This document shows, in pieces, positions 52,260 through 60,846 of a DNA stretch of 64,000 nucleotides. Numbering within the stretch: the stretch's first letter is position 1; every line of letters begins with the position of its first letter. A program made the position numbers and the translations under genes. A model generated the notes under the pieces. That model saw only the letters and a list, made by a program, of their open reading frames with translations. It had not been told where the DNA came from and ran no database searches. The DNA comes from Raoultibacter timonensis (GTDB taxonomy: Bacteria; Actinomycetota; Coriobacteriia; Coriobacteriales; Eggerthellaceae), in NCBI RefSeq assembly GCF_900240215.1, contig NZ_LT964679.1, positions 1,332,089-1,396,088 of the forward strand. Direction: 5' to 3'.

Positions 52260-53473
52260 CCTGATTCCTTCTTCGACAATACGTCTTTTATCGCACAGGG
52301 AACGGCCATGACCCTCCGCCCGACCGCATACGTATGCGAGTCCAGCACCTCTTGCTTTTCGCGCTGAAGCCGATCGATCGCCTCGTCGCGCCACGCTAGC
52401 TCGCCGTTCAACGCAGCAGTATGCTCGCGCAACCAGGCAACATCGCTCTTCAAGTGAGCGACTTCGGATGCGAGCAGCAAACCCCTGCACTGCGCTCCAA
52501 GGCGATCGGTCTGCAAGATTTCGGCCGCCGTTCGCTCCCTCTCATCGAAATAGAACCCCCTTGAGGCGTCCAGGGGCAACTTTGGCGCAAGCCGCTCTCC
52601 CATCTCTCTCACAAGCCCGTTGCGTGCGTCGTCTTCAAGCGTCTCAAGGTTCCACAGGGAGAAGTTGAGACACCAATTGACATAGCTCCGCTCGAAAATG
52701 TCGTACATATCGCGGTCTTCGAGTCCCTCGCCGATGGCTATAGCAGCTTTGATCGCATTGGCCCACGATTTGCTCCTCGTGCGTTCAAGCGATGCGGCAT
52801 TGTTCGTTCGATGCATGACAAGCGGCTCGTCGACAAACGCAATAGCATCCGCAAGCATGAGCGCCATGAATACGAAATACGCGTCGTTCGTGGTCCGCAG
52901 ATCCTGGAATGCCAGATCGTGCTCCCGAACAAAAGCGGATCGAAACAGCTTGTCCCACGGCCAACCGACGCAAAAACGGAACATGACATCCCGAAGCGAA
53001 CGTCCCGAATACACCTTGGCGGGATCGACGAAAAGCAAGCTGAAGTCGATTGGTTTGACTTCTTCGGTTATATCGTCGAAATAATTCGAGCGGCATATTG
53101 CAACATCGGCACTCGTTTCGATGGCCCGCGCAACCAAGCTTTCAATCATGCTCGGCTCGAAAAAATCATCTGCGTCGAGAAACGCCGCATATTCGCCGCG
53201 GGCGTGAGCGAACCCATGGTTTCGAGCTACGCCCGCATAGCGATTCTCTTGAGTGAGAACCGTTATGCGGGCGTCTCCTGCCGCATGTAGGCGTATCCGA
53301 TCAAGCGTATCGTCGCTCGAACCATCGTCTACGACGATGATTTCAAGATTAGCGTACGTTTGGGCTTCGATGCTTGCCAGGCATCGATCGATGTACGAAC
53401 CCACGTTGTATGCGGGAACGATTACCGATACGAGCGGAAACTCCGCTCCCGGCGATTGACCGTCATCAACCAT
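52256..53473 (-). CDS. Glycosyltransferase family 2 with C-terminal coiled coil
   Basis: A 405-residue GT-A enzyme. SVIVPAYNVGSYIDRCL, VDDGSSDDT and AFLDADDFFEP (DxD) mark the catalytic domain (about 12-230). A segment NWCLNFSLWNLETL near residue 275 is shared with the GT2 at 54598-55824, showing close paralogy. Residues about 345-385 form a predicted coiled coil (VAHLKSDVAWLREHTAAL...RLQREKQEVLD). The ATG at 53473 overlaps the upstream gene by a few bases; RBS GATAGGTAG. Confidence 0.88.
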   Translation of the reverse strand: MVDDGQSPGAEFPLVSVIVPAYNVGSYIDRCLASIEAQTYANLEIIVVDDGSSDDTLDRIRLHAAGDARITVLTQENRYAGVARNHGFAHARGEYAAFLDADDFFEPSMIESLVARAIETSADVAICRSNYFDDITEEVKPIDFSLLFVDPAKVYSGRSLRDVMFRFCVGWPWDKLFRSAFVREHDLAFQDLRTTNDAYFVFMALMLADAIAFVDEPLVMHRTNNAASLERTRSKSWANAIKAAIAIGEGLEDRDMYDIFERSYVNWCLNFSLWNLETLEDDARNGLVREMGERLAPKLPLDASRGFYFDERERTAAEILQTDRLGAQCRGLLLASEVAHLKSDVAWLREHTAALNGELAWRDEAIDRLQREKQEVLDSHTYAVGRRVMAVPCAIKDVLSKKESG

Positions 53474-53477
53474 GCTG

Positions 53478-54611
53478 CTACCTATCTTCCCCAAGTCTCC
53501 TCGCAACGATCTTCAGAGTTTCCGCAAGCCCATCGTACTTCGCGTGAAAGCGGAACAATGCAAGAGAGCCGCCGCTCTGCGCCTTATTATAAGCCGCCTG
53601 CTTTTCGATTTGGAAGTTGTATTCGGCACAATACGCTTGCGGGTCGGCCATAATCTTATTGACAGCCGTCCACTCCTCGGGCCAGAACAGCGATTCGTCA
53701 AGCTCGCCTTTGGCGGATGCCTCCCGATATTCGGCCGCATAGCGTTCGAGAAACGGCATTTGGAACTCGGGGGCCAAAAGCGAGAAGGCGAAGTTCAGGT
53801 TGTGCATCTTCTTGTAATGGAACACCCCGATGAAGCGTTGCTCAAGCGCGGGATGAGCAGCCAGAAAGTCTCTGATCCACGCATACTCGTCGGGCATGCA
53901 GAACACTTTGTTGTTCTGGTTGATCGACGACGCCGCATTGTCCTGGCGGTAGCAGTAAAATGCCTCGGGCACCGCGTATATCCGCTTCGCCCAGCAAAAC
54001 GTCTGGAACCAAAACCCATTATCCTGGTACGAGGCGCCGGGGCTTTCATGGTGCCTTATGTTGTGCTCGCGGATAAAATCGGTGCGGTAGATGCCGGTCC
54101 AGTTAAGCATCTGCATATTGAACACGTCGAGATTATCGGCAGGGTTCATGACCGTATTGTAGTACTCGCTGTGCGGAGTCAGCTTCTCCTCCCAGAATAC
54201 GCGTTCGCCGTTTGCGCCCGTCTTGAACTTCGTGAAGTCGGAGCGAACGAAATCGACGTTGTTTTCTTCTGCGGCCGCATAGAGCTTTTCGTACATGGTT
54301 GGAAGAATGTAGTCGTCGGATTCAACGATGCCGATGTACTCGCCCGTCGCCATGTCCATTCCCTTGTTCATGCTATGGCCGTAGCCGCCATTGGGTTTGT
54401 CTATGATCACGATGCGCGAATCGCGCGCGGCGTAGGACTTGATAACATCGAGCGTGCCATCCGTCGATCCGTCGTTGACGCAAATCGCTTCTATGTTCTC
54501 CAAGGTTTGCCCCAAGACGCTATCGAGCACCTCAGGGAGGTATGCCTCGACGTTGTAGCAAGGAATCACAATCGAAACAGCTGGCCGTACGGCCCCTTTA
54601 CCCTCGCTCAT
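53478..54611 (-). CDS. Glycosyltransferase family 2
   Basis: A 377-residue GT-A enzyme with SIVIPCYNVEAYLPEVLDSVL (about 14-34), VNDGSTDGTLDV and VESDDYILPTMYE (DxD variant). It resembles the GT2 at 55938-57071 in YGHSMNKG, DDYILPTMYE and the following region, so the two form a second paralogue pair. The ATG at 54611 follows AAGGAGGA and lies within the end of the upstream gene; the longer frame to 54752 would overlap by over 150 bases. Confidence 0.88.
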   Translation of the reverse strand: MSEGKGAVRPAVSIVIPCYNVEAYLPEVLDSVLGQTLENIEAICVNDGSTDGTLDVIKSYAARDSRIVIIDKPNGGYGHSMNKGMDMATGEYIGIVESDDYILPTMYEKLYAAAEENNVDFVRSDFTKFKTGANGERVFWEEKLTPHSEYYNTVMNPADNLDVFNMQMLNWTGIYRTDFIREHNIRHHESPGASYQDNGFWFQTFCWAKRIYAVPEAFYCYRQDNAASSINQNNKVFCMPDEYAWIRDFLAAHPALEQRFIGVFHYKKMHNLNFAFSLLAPEFQMPFLERYAAEYREASAKGELDESLFWPEEWTAVNKIMADPQAYCAEYNFQIEKQAAYNKAQSGGSLALFRFHAKYDGLAETLKIVARRLGEDR

Positions 54612-55824
54612 AACCCGTCTTCCTCCTTGTCGTATCGGTCCGTTCCGCCTCTCGGGCATCCGCAAACAAAAGAAGTGCGCCGCGGTCCTTCGCAAGTCGC
54701 TTCTCGTCCCGCTCCTCGCCCTTGATCTTATCGATGGCCCAGTAGACCACATCGCCTATAGCGGATTTGAACCCCCTCTTCTGAGCTTCAGCGAAAAACG
54801 CCGTCACGTAGCTGAGGCGGGGATGCTTCTCATTCTCGCGCGGGTTGCAAGGCGCATTTCCCCCGAGCTCCGCGAGAAGGCTTTCGTATCGTTCGATGCA
54901 GTCGGGCATGAGAGTAAAATACGCTGTTCCATGATACGAAAGCTCGATCTCGGGAAATCCGCCGCCTGCCAGCTTCTCGATGAGTTCGCGGCGAACCGGC
55001 CCCTCGGGAAGCGTTTCGATATTCCAAAGAGTGTAGTCGAAAGCCCAATTGAGAAAACCCCACGACATTCGCTCGTAGCGAACGGGGTCTTCCTTCAGCT
55101 TTTCTTTTAGCAGGCATATCCCCCGATAAAACTCAGTCGGATTGGCGGTGCGGGTGTTTGACACCGACCCCGTGCGGTTGACGCGATGCCTGATGAGCAC
55201 TTCATCGAAAAAGCTCATTCGCTCAGCTAGCACGAGCGAGAGAAACACAAAATACAGATCCTCGCTATTGCTCATAGCGGGAAATCTGAGACTATGCGCT
55301 TCTATGAACGAACGCCGATACAGCTTATCCCAAGGCCACCCGATAAACGCCATGAGAACGTAGTCGTACATGTCCGAACACGAAAACGGGTCCTTTGCGG
55401 GAATCTGTTCGACCTTGGCTGTCCACGGAGCTTTCGAAACGGTTTTCGTACGATGATCGTACTCCGCCGAGCGGCACACGACAACATCGGCTGCCGTATC
55501 GATAGCCCGGCCGTGAAGCTTCTCGATCATCTCGCGGTCGTACAGGTCATCGGAATCGAGCAGCATAACGTATTCGCCGGTAGCCAGATCGAGGCCCCTA
55601 TTGCGAGATTGCGCTGGACCAGCGTTTTCCTGGGTGTAGACAGAAACCCGATCATCGTCGGAGGCATATGCTTCGAGAATCTCAAGCGACTTGTCCGTCG
55701 ATCCGTCGTCAATGCAGATAACCTCGAGGTCGCGATACGTCTGCTCAAGCACGGAGTCCATGGTTTCCCGCAGGCACGACTCCATGTTGTACACCGTAAG
55801 GACTACCGAAACTCTATCCGCCAC
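54598..55824 (-). CDS. Glycosyltransferase family 2
   Basis: A 408-residue GT-A enzyme: VVLTVYNMESCLRETMDSVL (about 7-26), IDDGSTDKSLEI, MLLDSDDLYDREM (DxD). The middle has AFIGWPWDKLYRRSFIEAHSL and NWAFDYTLWNIETL, shared with the GT2 at 52256-53473. The GTG at 55824 follows GAGGAGTTGGT. A promoter-like pair (55887-55916) precedes it, so it may start a separate transcript running to the ugd gene. Confidence 0.88.
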   Translation of the reverse strand: MADRVSVVLTVYNMESCLRETMDSVLEQTYRDLEVICIDDGSTDKSLEILEAYASDDDRVSVYTQENAGPAQSRNRGLDLATGEYVMLLDSDDLYDREMIEKLHGRAIDTAADVVVCRSAEYDHRTKTVSKAPWTAKVEQIPAKDPFSCSDMYDYVLMAFIGWPWDKLYRRSFIEAHSLRFPAMSNSEDLYFVFLSLVLAERMSFFDEVLIRHRVNRTGSVSNTRTANPTEFYRGICLLKEKLKEDPVRYERMSWGFLNWAFDYTLWNIETLPEGPVRRELIEKLAGGGFPEIELSYHGTAYFTLMPDCIERYESLLAELGGNAPCNPRENEKHPRLSYVTAFFAEAQKRGFKSAIGDVVYWAIDKIKGEERDEKRLAKDRGALLLFADAREAERTDTTRRKTGYERG

Positions 55825-55886
55825 ACCAACTCCTCAAATCAACATCGCTACGTCTGAGCGGGAATCGTATTTCCCGTTGACGTATG

Positions 55887-55916
55887 ATCTTAACAATACA
55901 AGGGGAACCTAGCCAA
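55887..55916 (-). promoter_or_regulatory. Possible internal promoter in glycan cluster
   Basis: Minus strand TTGGCT (55911-55916), 18 bases, TAAGAT (55887-55892), about 63 bases before the GTG at 55824. A 6-bp hairpin (CGGGAA/TTCCCG, about 55859-55876) lies in the leader. Confidence 0.5.
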
Positions 55917-55937
55917 CGAAAACGGGCAAAGAAACGC

Positions 55938-57071
55938 CTATTTCACCTTTTCAGCATCACGCCCCGAGGCCTTCTGCCTCGAGAAGCCCCCAAGGGCCCT
56001 GCATGCGCCAGCCAGCCCCTGTGCTCTCAACCGAACAGCGAACTCCCGAGCAAGATGGCGCATATAAGGCCATGATGACAGCTTTGGAGTATCGGTCCTC
56101 CCGATCTGCTCGAGGTAAAAGCGCTTTTTCGCAGGAGAGAGCTTGGGGTGGCCGAGCACGAGATCCTCCCTCATCGTGAGAAGGACATCGCGTATGCCCG
56201 CCTTGATGCGAGGGCTCTCCCAACCCCCTTGCGCAATGATATCGTCGATGTAGTTGAAACCCCGTTGGTAATGAGCCTGCCACACGAGTGGGTCGTCCAC
56301 CCCGCAAGCGGCAATGCCTTGAGTCATGTCCTGCCACCTGGCCAAAGGCATGGCAAGCCGCTCCTCGTCAACGGGCCTCCCCTTGCCCCCTGAAAGCTCG
56401 TTGCGATAGCAATAATGCATTGCATCGAGGTATACGATACGTTCAGCCTGGCAGAGGGTATCGACGAGAAACGGATTATCGGCCCAGCCGGCACCAGGAT
56501 AAGCGTGAAAGCGGATACCCCGTTGCGATAGGAACTCGCGCCGATACAACGCGGACCATATCGCGGGGTGCCCTTCGAGCAATTCGGGGAGCTCATCGAC
56601 GGTATGAACCGTGCGCGAGGTAGGAAGCCGTTTATACAGATACCCCGAAACGATACGTTCAACTGACGGATCGTCCCAATCGATCACATCGAACCACGCT
56701 TCCTTCGCCACGTCGATCTTCCCGGAAAACGAATCGACGAATGCGAGCAGGTCCTCGTACATGGTTGGCAAGAGATAGTCATCCGGCTCGACGATGGCAA
56801 CGTACTCCCCCCGCGCAAGGTCAATTCCGCGATTGCACGTCGCACCGTAGCCTTCGTTTTCCTTGTCGACAACGCGCAATCGCCCGTCACGGGCCGCATG
56901 ATGCTTCATGATAGCGAGGGAATCGTCGGTCGAACCATCGTTCAGGCAGATGATTTCCATATCGTTCATCGTTTGCGCACGAACGCTGCTCAGGCACTGA
57001 TCGAGAAAAGCGCCTACGTTGTACACGGGAACGATAACCGATATGCGGGGAGCCTTGCGCGACGTATCCAT
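55938..57071 (-). CDS. Glycosyltransferase family 2
   Basis: A 377-residue GT-A enzyme: SVIVPVYNVGAFLDQCLSSV (about 12-31), LNDGSTDDSLAI, VEPDDYLLPTMYEDL. Paralogue of the GT2 at 53478-54611. The ATG at 57071 lies one base past the stop of the preceding gene (TAGCATG). An upstream ATG at 57095 would overlap more. Confidence 0.88.
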   Translation of the reverse strand: MDTSRKAPRISVIVPVYNVGAFLDQCLSSVRAQTMNDMEIICLNDGSTDDSLAIMKHHAARDGRLRVVDKENEGYGATCNRGIDLARGEYVAIVEPDDYLLPTMYEDLLAFVDSFSGKIDVAKEAWFDVIDWDDPSVERIVSGYLYKRLPTSRTVHTVDELPELLEGHPAIWSALYRREFLSQRGIRFHAYPGAGWADNPFLVDTLCQAERIVYLDAMHYCYRNELSGGKGRPVDEERLAMPLARWQDMTQGIAACGVDDPLVWQAHYQRGFNYIDDIIAQGGWESPRIKAGIRDVLLTMREDLVLGHPKLSPAKKRFYLEQIGRTDTPKLSSWPYMRHLAREFAVRLRAQGLAGACRALGGFSRQKASGRDAEKVK

Positions 57072-57072
57072 G

Positions 57073-58065
57073 CTAGCGCCCCATGATCGCATCAAGCCTG
57101 GCTGCGTCGACGCCGAGATAATGCATACCGAGAGCCTGCCGATATCGCGCAGCGGTTAAGGCGGCAAATGCGGGGTATTCGCGCTTGAGCCACAAGCGAA
57201 ACTCTTTCGCACGTGAAGCGCCCCGCCGCCTGTCCTTGTCGAATATGAGCAGCACCTTGTAGTGGGTATTGATGAGCAGCTGGGTTTTCCTCACCAGGTA
57301 CTCGTGAATAGGTGCGCTGAAACCATCGGTTTCCGAGAATCGCAGCAACTCCTTCACGACCGTTTCGTGATGCGAATACCGCTTCACCCAATTCTCGGCA
57401 GCAACGCTTTGGTTCGCGTTGCCAACAAGATACTGGTAGATCTCAAGGGGAATAAACGTAACCGTATCGGCAAAACAAGTTGCTTTGACGATGTATTCGT
57501 AGTCGACGTAGAAGATGCCCTCGAGTATGCTGATGCCATGCTCTCGCAACAGGGAGGTCTTCACCGTCAGCGTATGAATGGCTATGAACGATTCCGTATC
57601 ATGCAGATTGCATATGTCGGCAAACTGCAATTCTTTGTCCACCTCGATATACGCTGGCAACTCCACGAGGCTACCGCTCATCGAGCCCATATCGACCTCG
57701 CGTTTCTCGTCGACAACGATATCGGAATCGATGGAGCGAAGCCTATCGAGCAAGGTGGCAAGATTGTCGGTGTCGACCCAGTCGTCTCCGTCCACAATGC
57801 GGAAATACGTTCCTGCCGCATGGGCGATACCGGCGTTGATGCCCGACCCATGACCGCCGTTCTCTTTATCGATGAGCCTGAAGATCGTCGGATGGGACTC
57901 GACGTAGCGCAAGGCGATCTCCTTGGTCGAATCGGTCGAGCCGTCGTTGACGATAAGAACCTCGAGATCGTCTGCAAACCGGTCATCCGCAAGAGAACCG
58001 AGACCTCGCTCAAGGTACGCTTCGACGTTGTAGCAGGGCATGGCGATGGTGAGAAGCTTTCCCAT
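57073..58065 (-). CDS. Glycosyltransferase family 2
   Basis: A 330-residue GT-A enzyme: TIAMPCYNVEAYLERGLGSL (about 6-25), VNDGSTDSTKEI, GHGSGINAGI and IVDGDDWVDT (DxD). A C-terminal helical part lacks membrane segments. Its start follows the stop of the upstream GT by two bases, so the array is a tight operon. Confidence 0.88.
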   Translation of the reverse strand: MGKLLTIAMPCYNVEAYLERGLGSLADDRFADDLEVLIVNDGSTDSTKEIALRYVESHPTIFRLIDKENGGHGSGINAGIAHAAGTYFRIVDGDDWVDTDNLATLLDRLRSIDSDIVVDEKREVDMGSMSGSLVELPAYIEVDKELQFADICNLHDTESFIAIHTLTVKTSLLREHGISILEGIFYVDYEYIVKATCFADTVTFIPLEIYQYLVGNANQSVAAENWVKRYSHHETVVKELLRFSETDGFSAPIHEYLVRKTQLLINTHYKVLLIFDKDRRRGASRAKEFRLWLKREYPAFAALTAARYRQALGMHYLGVDAARLDAIMGR

Positions 58066-58067
58066 GG

Positions 58068-59078
58068 CTAACTATCCCCCTTCCGGCCAAGCCGCGAAAG
58101 GGTGTCGTACGCCTTGAATTCGTACCGCACGAGCGACGGGCAATGCCTGAGCTGCCAAGCCACCGCCTTCTTTCCGAAAGACAGGGGGGATTCCATAAGA
58201 CGGCGATAGTTTTTCTCGAAGTCGTCGAACAACCGGGTCACCGTACCGTCTTCGTCGAGCGCCGGATCGACGACTCCGAACCGAGCCCATTTGACGAGAA
58301 GCGAAAACGAGCTTTTCGCCGCACGATCTTCGGCGAGCTTCAACACGCGGTCGCTGCCGAGCGCACGCGCAAGTTCGACCATGAGGCGATCCGCCTCGAT
58401 GAGATCGAGACCCCGCCTGTCGAGACCGCCGTTCGAGATGCTTCCGATATTTTGGAAGTAGAAGTATTCGATGCGATTCGAAACGGCAACTTGTTTTGCA
58501 TTCGGAAGAAGCTTGAAGTTGGCGACACGGTCCTCACACGTCTTGCCGACGGGAAAGCACTCGGGGCCGCATGCGTCGAACAGACTGCGACGATACAAAC
58601 GGTTCCACACCGCATAGCGCTCATCGAAAAGCATTTCGGCGAGCGCCTCCTCCGCAGTCAAGGTTCGCACGCACTCGTTCGGGTTATCAACCTGCCGCTC
58701 ACCCGAACAGAGCACGTATTGAATCTGAGCTACGTCGCTTTCGGTTTCCGTTGCGACGCGATGCAGGGTCTCGAACATAGTGGGGGCGATCCAGTCGTCA
58801 GAATCGACGAAGCCGATGAATTCCCCGATCGTTGCAGCCACCCCGTCGTTACGCGCCGCGGACAGGCCCTCGGTTCGCACATGACGCAAAACCCTCGCCC
58901 ACGGATGCCGCTGCGCAAAAGCATCGCACAACGCCGCAGAGCCGTCGGTCGAACCGTCGTCAACGAGAATGACCTCCTTGTCTTGGAACGTTTGCCGCTC
59001 AAGCGACGCCAAGCACCGAGGCAGAAAGCTTCCGGTGTTGTACACGGGTACTACAATGCTGACGGCAGGCGCAGACAT
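58068..59078 (-). CDS. Glycosyltransferase family 2
   Basis: A 336-residue GT-A enzyme: SIVVPVYNTGSFLPRCLASLERQ (about 7-29), VDDGSTDGSAAL, FVDSDDWIAP (DxD) and KTCEDRVANFKL. First of six GT2 genes in a row behind the ABC exporter genes; its ATG lies one base after the exporter ATPase stop. Confidence 0.88.
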   Translation of the reverse strand: MSAPAVSIVVPVYNTGSFLPRCLASLERQTFQDKEVILVDDGSTDGSAALCDAFAQRHPWARVLRHVRTEGLSAARNDGVAATIGEFIGFVDSDDWIAPTMFETLHRVATETESDVAQIQYVLCSGERQVDNPNECVRTLTAEEALAEMLFDERYAVWNRLYRRSLFDACGPECFPVGKTCEDRVANFKLLPNAKQVAVSNRIEYFYFQNIGSISNGGLDRRGLDLIEADRLMVELARALGSDRVLKLAEDRAAKSSFSLLVKWARFGVVDPALDEDGTVTRLFDDFEKNYRRLMESPLSFGKKAVAWQLRHCPSLVRYEFKAYDTLSRLGRKGDS

Positions 59079-59079
59079 G

Positions 59080-59871
59080 CTATTCCCTCATCGACCGATA
59101 AGCGGCGCATACCTCTTCGACCGTACCGTTCATACGCAGATGGCCCTTCTCGATCCAGATGGCTTTCTCGCACACCCGCTCCACCTGCTCGATGCTATGG
59201 GACACGAACAGGACCGTCGTGTTGTGCTTCTCGATAAGCTCGCCGATCCGCTTCTCGCACTTCTCCTGGAAGAACATATCACCGACCGAAAGCGCCTCGT
59301 CGACGATAAGGATATCGGGCACGATGACCGTAGCCACCGAAAAGGCGACGCGGGCGATCATACCCGACGAATAGTTTTTCATGGGAAGATCGAGGAATTC
59401 GCGTACTTCGGCAAAATCGACGATTTCCTCGAAATGCTCGTCGATATAGCTTTTGCGATAGCCGAGAAGCGCGCCGTTGAGGTAGATGTTCTCGCGCGCG
59501 GAGAGCTCCATATCGAAACCCGCCCCAAGCTCGATGAGCGGTGCGATGTTTCCGTTTATGCTGCAAGCACCCTTCGTCGGCTCGAGCACCCCGGCAACGA
59601 TCTTGAGCATGGTCGATTTGCCGGATCCGTTCGTGCCGACGATTCCGTACACGTCGCCTTTATGCACCTCGAAGCTCACGGTATCGAGCGCGATGAATTC
59701 TTTGAAGAAAAGCTCGCGGCGTGCAAAGGCGATGAAGAACTCTTTAAGGCTGTTGAGTTGCTGGCTCGCCATGTTGAACACCATGGTAACCGCATCGACC
59801 TTTACGGCAAGATCGAGCTCGTCCATTTCCTTGGAGCCGAGCGGGCGGGCTAGGTTCTTGTTTTTCTTCAT
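59080..59871 (-). CDS. Polysaccharide ABC exporter ATPase (Wzt/TagH-type, short)
   Basis: A 263-residue ATPase of the polysaccharide/teichoic acid export group: Walker A GTNGSGKST (about 80-88), signature NYSSGMIARVAF, Walker B ILIVDEALSVGD, H-loop FVSHS. The AFARRELFFKEFIALDTVSF lead-in is typical of this group. No carbohydrate-binding C-terminal domain follows, so export probably does not need recognition of a capped chain end. Works with the permease gene 18 bases upstream. Confidence 0.92.
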   Translation of the reverse strand: MKKNKNLARPLGSKEMDELDLAVKVDAVTMVFNMASQQLNSLKEFFIAFARRELFFKEFIALDTVSFEVHKGDVYGIVGTNGSGKSTMLKIVAGVLEPTKGACSINGNIAPLIELGAGFDMELSARENIYLNGALLGYRKSYIDEHFEEIVDFAEVREFLDLPMKNYSSGMIARVAFSVATVIVPDILIVDEALSVGDMFFQEKCEKRIGELIEKHNTTVLFVSHSIEQVERVCEKAIWIEKGHLRMNGTVEEVCAAYRSMRE

Positions 59872-59889
59872 ATCGACAACCCCACACGG

Positions 59890-60666
59890 TTAGACATAGA
59901 GGATGAATTTCTTCTGCGACCGGTTAAACACGGCAACGCCGACCACCAGCGTGATAGCCCCCATCGCAAAGCAAACGAGGTTCATCTCGAGGCTCGGCGT
60001 TTGAGCCCACAGAGCAATCTCGCGAAAATACGTCACGTACTGGTACATGGGATTGAACTCCATGATCGCAATCATAAATTCAGGCAGCCTCTGGATGGGA
60101 TAGAACAGAGGTGTGGCATAGGTCCAAGCGGTGATTACGACGCCCCACAGGTGAATGACATCGCGGAAGAACACCGTAAGCGTAGCAAGAATGAGGGCGA
60201 GCCCCGTGCAGAACATGATCATATAGACGAGCAGCAGCGGCAGGAACAGAATATTCCACGTTGGCGCCACCTGGAAAAACAACATGACGATGACAACCGC
60301 AATGAGCGATATGACGAAATTCACGAGTTCGAAAATAACCTTCTCGAGAGGGAACACCATCTTGTTGATACGAATCTTCTTAATGAGCGATGCCGACTCG
60401 ATGATCGACATCATGCCGCCGTTCGTTGCCGCAGCCATAAAGTTGAACAGCGTCGTCCCAAGAATGAGATAGAGCGGGAAGTTCTCGATATCGCCCCGAA
60501 ACACGAACGAGAACACCGCCGAAAGCACGATCATCATGAGCAAGGGGTTGAGAATGGACCATAGCACGCCCAGAACACTGCGACGGTACTTGAGTTTAAA
60601 GTCCTTCGAGACAAGCGATGAGAGGACGAAACCATCCCGTTTGAAATTGAGGTGCCTCGTATTCAT
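59890..60666 (-). CDS. Polysaccharide ABC exporter permease (Wzm/TagG-type)
   Basis: A 258-residue ABC-2 permease with six hydrophobic helices. Marks are KDFKLKYRRSVLGVLWSILNPLL near residues 20-42 and the FFRDVIHLWGVVITAWTYATPLFYP region near 166-190. It forms the channel that carries lipid-linked polysaccharide across the membrane with the ATPase behind it. The upstream gap (60667-60846) may contain a promoter but no consensus pair is clear. Confidence 0.92.
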   Translation of the reverse strand: MNTRHLNFKRDGFVLSSLVSKDFKLKYRRSVLGVLWSILNPLLMMIVLSAVFSFVFRGDIENFPLYLILGTTLFNFMAAATNGGMMSIIESASLIKKIRINKMVFPLEKVIFELVNFVISLIAVVIVMLFFQVAPTWNILFLPLLLVYMIMFCTGLALILATLTVFFRDVIHLWGVVITAWTYATPLFYPIQRLPEFMIAIMEFNPMYQYVTYFREIALWAQTPSLEMNLVCFAMGAITLVVGVAVFNRSQKKFILYV

Positions 60667-60846
60667 ATATGCTGCAAGCCTTCGCTTTCATCCAGTTCAT
60701 GCAAACGAATAACCAATTAATCATAGCATGCAAGCCTGCGACCCGAGAAGGTCTCCACGACTCCCACGCAAAGCGGCCGCCAACGCCCAAATACGCCCGT
60801 GCATCGTGTTGCATGCGGGCATCGGCGCACTTCGGAGCCGATCCGC

